A stretch of DNA of 64,000 nucleotides from Selaginella moellendorffii. Taxonomy: Eukaryota > Streptophyta > Lycopodiopsida > Selaginellales > Selaginellaceae. The stretch lies in assembly GCF_000143415.4 (NCBI RefSeq), contig NW_003314394.1, positions 240,071 to 304,070 of the forward strand. Reading direction: 5' to 3'. Shown here in pieces: positions 33,936 through 45,400 of this stretch; position 1 is the first letter of the stretch; each line of letters opens with the position of its first letter. The notes beneath the pieces were generated by a model. The model was not told the DNA's origin, searched no databases, and was given only the letters and a program-made list of their open reading frames with translations. Both the position numbers and the translations under genes were made by a program.

Positions 33936-34489
33936 ATGTAAGCAACCAAAGGGAACGACTCGAGAGACGGTCCATGGGGTTCAAATATAGAGGGAAAGGG
34001 CTTATGAACAAGAGTGCACCCCTTTTTTCAATCGGTTAAGGGTCTTGGGATACTTAGGGTTAAGTGTCCTTAGGTTTGAATAGTCCAAATTTAGGAGCTT
34101 ACATTTGGTATCAGAGGGGTCTTGGGTCTGACTCTGTTGGTTGGCTAGGGGAATCGCACCACATGTTGATTGACATTTGGCAGGTTTAGTTTGCTCCCAT
34201 TGGGTTCGACCCGAGGGGTAGGGTGTCAAGAGAGCGGGGCTCTTAGGAGAGCTGTGACTCTCAGCTTCCGTTCACGAGGGCATGAACTTGCAAGTAAGCA
34301 TGGTGGATTGTAAGCAACCAAAGGGAACGACTCAAGAGATGGTCAATGGGGTTCAAATATATAGGGAAAGGGCCCATAAACAAAAGTGCACCCCTTTTTC
34401 AATCGGTTAAGGATCTTGGGATACTTAAGGTTAAGCATCCTTAGGTTTGAATAGTACTGGGTTAGAAAGTCCAAATTCAAGAGCTTATA
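33936..34489 (+). mobile_element. Complete TRIM retrotransposon, Cassandra-like
   Basis: Two LTRs (33936-34103 and 34309-34489) begin TGTAAGC and end GCTTACA or GCTTATA. Two bases after the first LTR is TGGTATCAGAG (34106-34116), the primer binding site for initiator tRNA-Met. A 205-bp interior has no coding capacity, and 5-bp TSDs TCAAA flank the element. Inside each LTR the stretch GTTAAGC..CCTTAGGTTTGA.TAGT resembles the internal promoter part of plant 5S rRNA, the defining trait of Cassandra TRIMs. The left LTR lacks 13 bp present in the right one (ACTGGGTTAGAAA region). Confidence 0.82.
34106..34116 (+). other. Primer binding site (initiator tRNA-Met) of the TRIM
   Basis: TGGTATCAGAG is the standard PBS complementary to the 3' end of plant initiator tRNA-Met, two bases after the LTR end ...CTTACA. 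Confidence 0.85.
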
Positions 34490-34494
34490 TCAAA
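34490..34494 (+). repeat. Target site duplication TCAAA (right)
   Basis: Matches 33931-33935 exactly. Confidence 0.85.
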
Positions 34495-35741
34495 CCCAAG
34501 AGACCAATCTAGAGAAAACCACGAAGAACATATGGTAATGTGATAATCCAAAAGCTATCAAAGAGAACAACTAACTATCATGAAAGATCATCAATTATCC
34601 TATAAATAAAAAAATGCATAATCATTATTGAAGAAAAAATCCACCATCCCAAAGAATGGCAAATCATTCCAGATCAACAATAATCAAGTAAAACCTTTGA
34701 CAAGGATAATCAACTATCTTAGATGATAGTCAATCATCACCAATGATTGCCAGATGTAAAAACTAGTTTTAATATCAAAGCTAAAGAGTCAAAATGCCTT
34801 CCCTAACAACTCATAATAAATGGAGTTTTAATATCAAAGCATAAAAACTCAAAAAACCAAAAGTTTGAAGAAGTCTAAAGCCAAATCTCACTTAACAATG
34901 ATCATGAGTCTACAAGTAATCACTAGTTGCAAAGCAACCAACAATCACTCTTCAACTTACTTTCATAAGACCTAAACATTAAACTCACATCATTGAGTTT
35001 TATACTTGTCCAACATGAACATAATACACTAGGTATGAGAGAAAAGTTCTTTGGACAAAGACACAAGGGTCATTTTTTAGAAAAGTGCAATGGCTATTTT
35101 TCTACACTAACTCCAAATTCTATCCAACTCAATTGTTTTAGCCTCAAAAGTCAGCATTCCTTTCGGGCCGTATCATACAAACTACCTATTAAGGTATAAG
35201 TTAACCAAAGTCAACTCTAACCCTTTTACCAATTTGTATTGGCTTACGAAAATGGAATGGTTTTTGAGCAAAATGATCAATAGATCAACCATTGGAAAAA
35301 TCTAAGAAAATTTGTGGAAAATTCCCATATTAGAGAAAGAATGACTCTCGGTTTAGGAATACAAACTTTTAAAATTGAACCAACTTCTTCCTACTAACAA
35401 TTTTACATAAGTTCACTTCAACACTAGTTCTTATGACCCAACAGTATATTTAAACATTGAATATTTTGCCCATTTTTCCGACATCCAACATGGTTTTCCT
35501 ATAAAGTGTTGGAAAGGGTTATAGAATTCACTTGCTAAGGCTTGTTGCTTTATCCATTAATACTTGGAATAGATTATTAGATGGTGAAAATGTATAGTTG
35601 AGGCATTGACATCACTAACACTTGTATTAGTGGAAGTATTGTTTCAAGTGATAAGGAATTTTCCTTAGACCTTGATTTTCCATGTCAATTTTTTTGTTAG
35701 TGTTTTGGCTTCATATTAGATTTTGAAGGTGATTGAAGAAA

Positions 35742-35957
35742 AGTGTTAGTACAATATAGATATCTAAAGATATAGTCTTCGTGATCAAGCCTTGGATGTT
35801 CCTCAAGGAAATAAGGTATTAACTATATTTTGTTTAATATAGCCAAAACACTATATCTAAACTGGTACAATATAGATGTTTCAAGCAGACTATCAAGACG
35901 TGATATAGTTTTGATCACAAAGACTATATCTTCAAATATCTATATTGTACTAACACT
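35742..35957. repeat. Foldback / MITE-like inverted repeat
   Basis: AGTGTTAGTACAATATAGAT... (35742-35786) is inverted almost perfectly at 35909-35957 (...ATATTGTACTAACACT), about 45 bp with roughly three mismatches, separated by about 120 bp. No clear target duplication was seen. A second smaller inverted pair (TAGCATTGAAATA / TATTTCAATGCTA) follows at 35968-36050. Confidence 0.7.
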
Positions 35958-36948
35958 CTGCTTGAAATAGCATTGAAATATTATTTATTTAATAGCATAT
36001 CATAAATCACTATTAAGAACTAAGTCAAAGCTATTTCAATGCTACTACTTGCAAGTAGACTAGCTTCACTATCAACCATTTTGGGTTTGATCATCCTTTA
36101 ACTAAGCAACTTCATAAACAGATTACTCACTATTATATGGATATGATATAAAAATCACAATCATTTGATCATCAATTGAGAAACACCATGAGCAATGTCT
36201 ATATCACCATTACAAAGGTTTATGTGAGTATCAAGTGCCAACTCGATTCAACAAAATGTAACATAAATGCCACACCCTACCAATAGAGATTTACAACCTT
36301 CAACACCACTACCTTTTGTTTACAATACAAATAAGTTTATGCTACTCTTTATTTGACCAAACTCAAAATTAATCCAACACTAAGCTACTCAAGTAGTAAT
36401 AACAAGGTTCTATGGAAAAGAATTAAACATTGCAACCTAAGTTTTCAATAACAAACTTAGACAAAATGGTTTAACATTTCACCGTTATTCATCTCATGAC
36501 TCACCACTTATAAAACCATTATTTCCAACATATATCAAGATAGAAACTCTTGATTGCATGACGTAAGTATGAGCAATAAGTTAACACCTCGTTACAAATC
36601 ATTTCTCCAAGAAAAAAAATTGATTTATGTGTTTGATTCTTCGTCCCTAATGACTCTCTTTTCGGTCTCATCTTTAACTAAACCTTAAACTTGTGGTCAC
36701 ACTGCCTTCAGTTTAATCCAAAAAAAGTTTATGAGAAAGCATGACAATGACTATTTGAACTAATAGACTAATCCCTACAGTCTTGGTTGATCCATTTATA
36801 ATTATGCCTAGGAAGGATCCACTAATGCTATGCTAAACAGTTATAAGTTAGCTTATTTGCAACTCATAACAAACCTAGGAAAGGTCGATTTTCACCCATG
36901 GTACATAGAACAACTCATGGAACCTTTTATAGGCTAACATTAATTTTG

Positions 36949-37135
36949 CCAACTCAAAATGTAACCTTAAGTTGCTAATGTGCCTCACTTACGAGCCCAA
37001 GCACAAACTCATGCAAAATGGTATGCCTCAAATCCATCTTGCCAACTCAAAGTGTAACTTTGAGTTATTAATATACCTCACTCACAAGCCCAAATGCAAA
37101 CTCGTGCAAATGAAACATCTTTGTCCATTTTATGG
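36949..37135 (+). repeat. Imperfect direct repeat of about 93 bp
   Basis: GCCAACTCAAAATGTAACCTT... recurs as GCCAACTCAAAGTGTAACTTT..., each followed by GCCTCACT..AGCCCAA and CAAACTC(A/G)TGCAAA. Confidence 0.6.
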
Positions 37136-37312
37136 GCCTAAGAGCAAACTCATGTAATATGGTACAAAAAAGTAACTAAAATTCATACCCAAGGAACAAA
37201 TGCAAAATCTTTGCACCTAAACATATACCCATTTGAACTATCATTTTCATTTCTGCGTATGCAACAAAACTAATTGCCTAATCTTATTAGATAGTACTCA
37301 TTAAGACATATC

Positions 37313-37322
37313 TTCTGATACC
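37313..37322 (-). other. Primer binding site of LTR family 1 element
   Basis: On the minus strand TGGTATCAGA follows the LTR end AAAACCA after one or two bases, again complementary to initiator tRNA-Met. It fixes the element's direction as minus. Confidence 0.7.
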
Positions 37323-37324
37323 AA

Positions 37325-37990
37325 TGGTTTTCACCCTTTATCTTATAATAATTCACCATAGGATAACTAGAAAGGAACATAAGTGTCAAGGCCTTGGGTT
37401 ATTGAATGAAAGAATAAAGCCAAACTCTTAAGCATGAAGCCAAAAAATATAAGAACTGAAGGATAGAGTGATTCTTGATCGTATAGCCCAAGAAACAAAG
37501 GGATAGGAGCATAGAACAACTTGGAACAATCCTAAAATATCCAGCATCCAAATGTTAGGACTAACATGCAAAATGACGCCAAATAGAGGCTAGTGCTATT
37601 TTAGTATATTGGTGACCTAACACGATAATATGGGTATTCCCACTAGCTAGCATGGTGTGGAACTTGAGTTTATACTCAAGCGGACGCAGAACAAGGAGAG
37701 GCACACAAGTGAAAGCTAAATTATGCTTTAGGTTAATTGGCCATACTAACCTCGAAACTTATTAAATATGAAATAGTGTTAGATTGTGAATTTGGACATG
37801 GGACCAACACCATTATGTTCAAGATAATCTTTACATTCCATAGATATGCCAAATTAACAAATTTATACACTTTTCATAAATAACAATTGAAACTAAATGG
37901 AACTAACATTAGGTGCATGATAATGAGGGTGCTTGGCAAACATAGTAAACTATCATCTTGTGAATATTAAAGGACTAAACTCAATATTGC
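37325..37990 (-). repeat. 5' LTR of the family 1 element, truncated (copy B)
   Basis: TGGTTTTCACCCTTTATC... matches 32045-33166 through many blocks, but lacks the poly-C segment (jump near 37744) and loses similarity near 37990, before the expected LTR start. Confidence 0.65.
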
Positions 37991-38356
37991 AAAGATGTGA
38001 AAAGCATTCTTACTAGGTTTTGATAGAGAAAACATTGTCTATAGCCAATAGTGGTGTTATGGCATGGCAACTTGTATAGCCCATTGATTAATCCATTATA
38101 TATATAGGATGTGGTCATCATATACCATTAGAATAGGTATGAAGGCCATAAAAAAATTGTGCATAGAAATTTCACTAACAGGAAATAATATTCTTTGGCA
38201 AGAGAAAAATATAAGGACACGTATGCATGGAAATTTATGTGTGAAAATCTACATTTTTTACAAATTGCATGCCATACCAATCTTATTCTCCAACAACATC
38301 TACCTTCTTATCTACCTCTAACCTGAATCATATGAAAATTGGTTTGCAGAAAAGGT

Positions 38357-38695
38357 GAGATGAGCTCTAGAAGCTGGGCTCATCCATGGATTCTCTACTG
38401 CCATCTGGATAGACAGGATTTCTCCCACAAGCTCGGGCATCAACCAACATTCCTGTGACCGGCTTTTTAAATCCAAGTGCACAAAATTAGATATATTGGA
38501 GCCCGATTGAATTTTTATAATTGGTCACACAGTTATTCAGGCTCTAGTCAAGCCACCTTAAATATACTTAAGATATTTCAGGTATATTCTTGACATTTCT
38601 GATTTCTTTTAATATAAACATGTAAAGGAATCTCTAATTCCAAGCGGACACCATGGCAGCCTGGCCATGAGTGAAGGTGTGGAGGTTGCTATCTC
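38357..38695 (-). pseudogene. F-box gene fragments
   Basis: 38357-38470 resembles 20600-20740 of the F-box gene (GAGCTCTAGAAGCTGGGCTC; ATTTCTCCCACAAGCTCGGG; ACATTCCTGTGACCGGCTTTTT). 38641-38695 resembles 20256-20310 (GCCTGGCCATGAGTGAAGGT). The two pieces keep the same direction but are in swapped order relative to the F-box gene. Confidence 0.65.
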
Positions 38696-39138
38696 ATTTC
38701 AATGTCATGCTTTCATGGGCCACAGTCAATGTTGTCTTGGCTCATGAACTATCAGTTGTGGAAAGAGCAAGCTACAGCTTAGATTTGTTTCTCCGAAATG
38801 GGTTTCAAACATAGATATCACACTTTCCCGTTAACTATGGTAGTGCATATCTTCTAGTGTAGTAGTGTACATGCATAACAATCCATTGTATCCATGCCAT
38901 GGTTATAACCAATTATTAAAATCGGAACCTTATTATCCAAGCTATGTCCTAGACTCAGAAGGATGAAGTACGCGATTGCAATTGGAACATAAGCATCACT
39001 CTTTTCATCACTTAATACACCTATTAAGGGTTTGATTTTTGGCTGGTATCTTCCTTAATTTCCCAGAAAGTCTCCATCACTACCTCAACAAATGAACTGT
39101 TCATGAAATTATTTATTTCAAATTTTATTTCCAATTCT

Positions 39139-39500
39139 AGTTGTTGTTTGTTTCAATTTAAAATAATCAAGATTTTTATAGCTGGTTGATTTCGTTGTCA
39201 CGTTTGAAAATTGCCAGGGAGACATGCTATCCACAATGAGGCCATTATGCATGAATGGTGCTTCAGCAGCCAGCCTGGAAAAGAACTTATCCAACACCAC
39301 ACTAATACATAAAGACCATTTATATTTAGATTTCAAAGTAGAATTTATAAAAATTTCTACTTTTCCATAAGAACAACATGTAAATTCAATCTTTCTCTTT
39401 GACTTTGTTTTAGGATCACTTCTTAAGGCAGCAAAATAGATTTAGTATGCTTGAACACGCATTCTGTAGTATAAAGAACGTTAAACACAAAACAAGCAAG
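39139..39500. repeat. Segmental duplication, non-coding left part (copy 1)
   Basis: Matches 58806-59157 (for example GCCAGGGAGACATGCTA and AGGCCATTATGCATGAATGG). The next 1.8 kb of the second copy are absent here. Confidence 0.75.
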
Positions 39501-40460
39501 GGAGGAAATTGATCTGTTGTTTGTGATCAGACTGGGGCGAGAACGTGGATGTGACTGGATTTTGCTTCTTGGATCAAGCACATGGGCTTCTCAGTTGGCT
39601 AGAATCCGGGCAACCTCCCATACATATCGGGTTTGGCAGCTTGGTGAGATGAAAAACTTTGAAACGTTTTCATTCTGGACTAACCTCATCAAAACCATGC
39701 TGCGCAATATATTTGCCAAGGTCGTAAATCAGAAGAAGAAGACGAGTGCACGATTTTGTTACCCCGGCCCCGAGGCTTGCAGCAACTGTGCCAACGCTTC
39801 CATGGTTGATGACTCCAGAACAACGAGGAAACAGCCAGTCGTGAGGAACTTCATCCAGCACGTAAATGTGGTCTGGGAATTCAGCTGCAAGGAGGATGCA
39901 GAAATTCAATCGACTAATGATACAATGCACAACATGACTTGGTGTACTTGATTGACCACCCAGTCCAGCCCAGCCCTTGGAAATGATCCCTCTTTGGCCG
40001 GTCAGTTTGAGAGCTTCCATGATGATTTCTGTTGTGCGCTCTGGATCCTGCATAGGCTAATCAATAGACAGTGTCCAACAGCAGTGATTCATGCTTGTTG
40101 TGATCAAGAGCTCTGGGGTGAAATTGTTCATTCAAATGGGGCTGGACCAACACCGATCCACCTATCTCAAATCTCCCTGCAGACAATGGTCCAGTGTATG
40201 ATCAAGCCTGAAGTATTGCTCGATTTTTCTTTGTTGTTTCAAATTATTGTTATAACAGTGTATTTTCAGGTTAAAGAGAGGGCCATTCAATTATCCAAAC
40301 GGCTGCAGCAAGAAAGTGCGATCGAGGCAGAAGTGAGATCCATTCATAAGCATCTTGATAAGAGTTTCAAGACGAATGATTATGTAAGCATGATCCGAGT
40401 ATGCCCGGGCACGTTTGCCTGCATATTCATGAGAGAAATAATTAGTGTATATTATTATAT
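39500..40460 (+). pseudogene. UGT80-like sterol glucosyltransferase fragment with internal inversion
   Basis: Homologous to 60975-61900. It carries the end of the sugar-nucleotide binding half of the enzyme. The part from about 39699 to 40071 is inverted: the minus strand there reads QDPERTTEIIMEALKLTGQR, AEFPDHIYVLDEVPHDWLFP and NHGSVGTVAAS, while flanking pieces (GENVDVTGFCFLDQAH before, CPTAVIHACCDQELWGEIVH after) read on the plus strand. A 21-bp deletion also removes DFKPPLG. It cannot encode an enzyme. Confidence 0.85.
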
Positions 40461-40510
40461 ATAAATAAACCTTCATATAATGCGTGGAAAATTGGTGAAC
40501 ACCTTTCCAA

Positions 40511-40560
40511 ATGCCACTCCCACCTGTTGGCAAAGGGATTCCTAACGCAGATTTTCTAGT
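40511..40560 (-). pseudogene. Small F-box gene fragment
   Basis: CTCCCACCTGTTGGCAAAGG and the next 25 bases resemble 20401-20445 of the F-box gene. The insertion is present in this copy of the segmental duplication and absent from the other. Confidence 0.5.
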
Positions 40561-40628
40561 GAGCGTCCCCAGGCTTCTTGAATCTTCATAAGTCATGGTA
40601 ATTGTCAACAATTTGTACTGTACGTGTT

Positions 40629-41120
40629 TTACAATGTCTTTTTCACGTCCTGTTCTGTAAAGATTTTCACCAGGTTGACGAGGCCCTGGAACTTTTCCAC
40701 GACTGTAACCCCATAAAACATTCTTACCAGAGCCTCCTCAAACTGAAAAGCATTCTCTGCTATGGGATACTGCCGCAGCAAAGACGAGGATGATTACTAC
40801 ACAGTAAAGGAAAAGTGAGGTTCTCTTGGGGTGGGAATCACTGTCTTGAAAAAGGAAATCGATCCTCGGCAATAGATTTCACCAGACAGCAGCCTCGAAG
40901 GCCTCAACGCCGGCAAACTCTCCAAAACCGCTGTTTTTTCACACCTCCAAAAAAAAGAGACTGCAGGAAAGCTGACCACGGTGCTAAATGGATGAAGAAA
41001 AGTTTAGAATACCTAGCACATATAAGACTGCAAAATCGTTGATAGCTGCCATTCCACAGTACATTTTTGAAGCAATGGCAACAGCTTGCTCCTTGTTGGC
41101 CAAGAAAACTAATCAGACTG
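40629..41120 (-). pseudogene. ALDH22A1-like 3' fragment
   Basis: Duplicate of the last two exons and part of the preceding exon of the aldehyde dehydrogenase gene at 62384-62850 (KIFTEQDVKKTL stop at 40629; [26 protein letters not shown]-like). Indels break the frame, including extra A residues in ACACCTCCAAAAAAAAGAG. Confidence 0.85.
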
Positions 41121-41329
41121 ATGAGTGAAGAAGAGCTCTGTATACTTTATAGCGAATGAAGGTGGAATGCCAAACTGCCATAAGGCGTGACCTAGGATGC
41201 TACATGGCACTGACGTGGAAAGAGCAAGGATTCACCATCTTCAGCACTGAAGCCTTTATTGTACCCATAGGATTTGTATCTTAAAATCCTAGACTATGGA
41301 AAGGAAAAAAAATAATCCCAAAACCTAAG

Positions 41330-43790
41330 TCAATGAATAAAGACCAACATTATTTTGAAGAAAATAATCACGAGCCAATGGCTTGGTGAAGATATCACCC
41401 ACTATGTCTCCTGTAGCATAGTATGCTAGCTCGAAATCTCCTCCTCAGTCTTCTCAGGTACAAAGTGATGATGAATATCGTAATACTTGGTGCGGCAATG
41501 GTAGCGAGGGTTAGCAGCCAGGGCGATGCAGCTCTGGTTATCACACCACAGCCTCGTTGGACCTTGCTGAAAAATGCCAATCTCCGCAAGTAAGGCCCTG
41601 AGCCAAACGAGTTCTTTAGCTGCGTGTGAGGCAGCCAAGTACTCAGCCGGAACATTGATCACCAGGAAATTCCGCGCTCTAGCTACCATCGATTGCTTCT
41701 TGGAACTCCAAGAAACCGCTGCACTGCCCAAATTGAAAATGTAACCTGATCGAGTATCGCTATCTGCTGCCCATGAAGCTTGAGCTCCTCGCCCTGGTAA
41801 CACAAGCCAAGCTGAGTGGTGCCAAAAAGATACCTGAAGATGCGTTTAACCGCTGCCCAGTGAGACGGGCCAGGGTTCTCCAAGAATTAACTACCTTTGC
41901 TCATGGCAAAGGCCAAGTACACCCTAGCAAGACATAACAGCTTTCCCTTCTTCCGTTACCAGAGACATCTCTTTCGTCAATTTACAACCAGGCTCCATTG
42001 GTTGGGAACTGATGAACAACGGTCACGGAGGAGCTCCATGCCAAGAAAATATCTCGCTGGCCCTAGTGCCTTCATCTCGAACTGAGATCTTCTTCACCTG
42101 GGCAAACATGGCAGCGTTGTTGTGAGTAACCAGATTGTCATCAACGTAGAGGCCAAGGATTGTGAAGTCTGGTGGGCGGAACTGGATGTAGAGATTGCTA
42201 TCCGCATGGCTTCGCTTGAATCCCATGCTCAACATGAAGCTGTCGTAGCGTTTGTACCAAGAACGAGGCAATTGTTTGAGTCCATAAATCGCCTTCTTTA
42301 AAAGCCAAACGTGACTCTCTTTTCCTCCATAGAGGAAAGCAGTAGTATGGCAAAAGGGTTATTAAGAGCAGTGGTGTATTCTAAGGTTTTTTGCTAAAGG
42401 ACCACATCCTCTAGAACATGATGACACATGGATGCTCGAGGTCGTAGTCACCAGCTACAGCAAAATGGATCAAAGCACGACGAGTTGTGTGCTTGACCAA
42501 GGGCGCAAAAGTCTCGTGGAAATCGATTCCAGGAACTTGAGTGCAGCCCTTCACAACTAGTCTGGCCTTGAAATGAGTGGTGCCATCAGGATTTACTTTC
42601 AAAGCAAACACCCACATGCTCCTCACAAGTTTCCTCCCAGCAGGAATGGCACGTGAGTGCCACTCTTCCTCTGCGAGCGCATCTCGTCCTCCATCGCTGC
42701 AAGCCAGAATTTGGCTTCTGGAGAATCCAAGGCTTGTGCATAAGTTACCACTGGAATTTCGCCAGCAGTAGAAGCAACCATCGTCTCAATGAGACGAGAC
42801 GGTTTCTTGCGCTGGCGGTCAGATGACTGGCCTGGAGGAACTGGATTCCTATGCACGTGGTCCACCGTAGGAATGGGCAGCAGGCAGATGTGTCACAGGA
42901 ATAGCCTACTAGAAGCTCCTCACGAGGATCTCCCACCGTTGAAAAGTCTCCCACAGTGTTTGGACCAGGTAAGCTGCGAGACGAGCTGAGCAGGGGCTCT
43001 TTGTTGAATTTCACATCCCTGCTGATGATCTCTGTGCGTGTAGCAGGATTCCAGAGATGCCAGGCAGCATGATCCAAGCTGTAGCCCAAGAATTTACACT
43101 CAATGCTCTTTGCATCAAGCTTTCTTTGCAGTTGTACGGGCACCTGAGCCCAAGCTTCACAGCGAAAAATACGCAAGTGTGCCACCAAGGGCTTTCTGCC
43201 AGTCCATGCCTCCTAAGGAGTTCTTCCATCCACAGTGGTTGTAGATAACCGATTGTGGACATAGTTAGCAAATAGCGTCAACCCAAAAGGAATTGGAAGG
43301 CCACTAACCTGTAGCATTGCGCGTGCACCTTCCATCAAGATGTGATTCTTCCTCTCAGCACAACCGTTGTGCTGAGGAGAATATGCAGCTGTGAATTCAC
43401 GAAGAATGCCAGCCTCTTGGCAAAGTCAATTGAACTCATTGGATGTACTCACCACCTCCATCACACCTGAGTTGTTTCAAGTGCTGCCCAGTTTGTGTCT
43501 TGCCAACAGCTTTGAACTGGAGAAATGCGGTAAGGCTTCAGATTTGAAGCGTAGAAGATACACCACTATGTAGCGAGAAAGATCATCAATAAATATGAGA
43601 AAATATCGATAACCACCTTGTCGAAGTGTCTGCATGGGACCACAGATATTGGTGTGGACTAGCTCCATTTTCTCATGAGCACATTGAGCACGACCAGCAG
43701 GAAATAGTTTGTGTGGCATTTTTCTAAGCTGACAGCCATTGCAAAATGGTAACTCTTGCTTTTTGTTTTCTTTTCGCAGGTTTCCTTTAA
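41330..43790 (-). pseudogene. Degenerate Ty1/copia pol
   Basis: Reading the minus strand, pieces appear in copia order: pre-integrase zinc motif (CNGCQLRKMPHKLFPAG), integrase (MELVHTNICGPMQTL, FLIFIDDLSRYIVVYL), reverse transcriptase (KARLVVKGCTQVPGIDFHET, LYVDDNLVT) and RNase H (VSWSSKKQSMVA, AEYLAASHAAKELVWLR, LWCDNQSCIALAANP, GDIFTKPLARDYF). Many stops and frameshifts occur; no gag, LTR or primer site was recognised. Inside the RNase H part a foreign 31-bp patch (41649-41679) replaces the usual SSTE codons. Confidence 0.9.
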
Positions 43791-43979
43791 GGGTATTTGA
43801 TTTAGCACTAAAGTTTTATTTGCAAAATCTTGCAAGTTGTGATTTCTTCTATAAAGTGGCTTTTTATTTGTTCACAGTAAGCTTTTTCAAGTAGATTTTG
43901 AGTTTCTTTAAGTTGTACACATCTTTATAGTATGTTGTCTCAAAGTTAACTGGCTAAATGGGTGATTATCCTTTCTTAT

Positions 43980-45400
43980 ACAATCTTCCTCTCACGACTA
44001 AATACAATCTTGTCCTCAAGAAAAATTGTTTATGGGGATCAGAGATGGAGTATCAATTTGGTATTATTGCTGTTGTGAGGTAGCAATAAATGTCGTCTGT
44101 CCATGTTGGTGATGTGTGGATGTCAAGTATGTTGGAGTCAAGAAAGTTGTCCATGTTGTATTTCGGTTGTTCGCCAATTGTAATATAGTTGAGGTGGTCA
44201 ACTTATTCATGTTGTTTTTCGGGTTTGTGAATAATCTCAAAGTTGTATTCTTGAAACAGTATGAACCATCAGGCAATTCTACTGGTGAAGATGGTTTTGT
44301 TGAGGAGGTGTAGAAGTGCTTTGTGGTTGACCATGATCTTGACTTTGGTGCCAAGTAAGTAATGTCAAAACTTTTGTAATGCGTAAATCATTCTTAAGTC
44401 TTCTTTTTTGGTGGTGGTATAGTTCATTTCTTGAGTTTTTGGCTAGTATAGTAGATTGATTGATCTTTGAGGTTTTGTTATTGTTGAGAAAGAATCACTC
44501 CGATGGTGTAGTTGGAAGTGTCGACTTGTGTGTTGAAGTCTTTGTCTTAGTTTGATTAGGGGAGTATTAGAGCTCTTGTCAATGAATTCTTGGGTAAGTG
44601 GAATGCTTGTTGACAGTCTTGAATCCAATTGTAGACATGATATTTCTTGAGAAGCTCTATGAGGGGTTTTGCAATCCTCATGTAATCTTTGATGAAGCGT
44701 TGATGGTATTCTATTTTGTCGAGGAAAGATCGTAGTCTGGTGATGTTTGTTAGATGCTGCATATTGATGATGGCAAATGTTTTGGCTTTGTCGATAAGGA
44801 TGCCTTATTTTGTAGATGATGTGTCCAAATAGGATGCCAGATTTGATGAAGAAGGTAGATTTCTCAAGGTTTAAGGCGATGTTATTCTCTCGGCATTTGA
44901 TGAAGCATTTCTTGAGATGTTAGAGATGTCATTCTTTGTTGCTGAAGATGCTAAAGTTGTCCATAAAAACTCACATGAAGTCGATAAAGTATTTTCTAGA
45001 TGTGTCGGTGATGATTCTCTGGAAAGTAAATAGTGTGTTAGAAAGACCAAAAGGCATTCGTAAGGACTGATGAAGGCTATCTTGTGTTGATCTTCAAGTG
45101 CAATGTGAACTTGATTGTAGCCATTAAAGCCATTGAGAAATGAGTACATTTCATGTCTAGCTACTACGTCGAGAATTTCATTAGAAAATGGAATTTAGAA
45201 AGTGTCTTTTCGAGTTGCATTGTTAAGCTTTTTGTAGTTGACACAGACTTTGAATTTTCCACTTTTCTTGGGACAATAACAAGTGGTGATAACTATTCTG
45301 GGTTTTAAATTGGGTAGATGAAGCCAATGTTTTTGAACTTGTCAAGTTCTTCTTTAATTTTCACTTTATGTGTTTTTGTAAGAATACCCTGCATAGTTCA
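43980..45400 (-). pseudogene. Degenerate Ty3/gypsy pol fragment
   Basis: Minus-strand pieces match gypsy reverse transcriptase and RNase H: YSFLNGFNGYNQVHIALEDQ, then ITRLRSFLDKIEYHQRFIKD and AKPLIELLKKYHVYNWIQDC. Frames are broken repeatedly. Confidence 0.8.

Larger units (their letters stand above)
33184..37312 (-). mobile_element. Non-coding interior of a LARD-like LTR element
   Basis: About 4.1 kb between the two family 1 LTRs, interrupted by the 554-bp TRIM at 33936-34489. There is no gag or pol motif and no long open frame, so the element would depend on proteins of another element (large retrotransposon derivative type, inference). It also holds a foldback at 35742-35957 and a direct repeat near 36949-37135. 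Confidence 0.6.
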
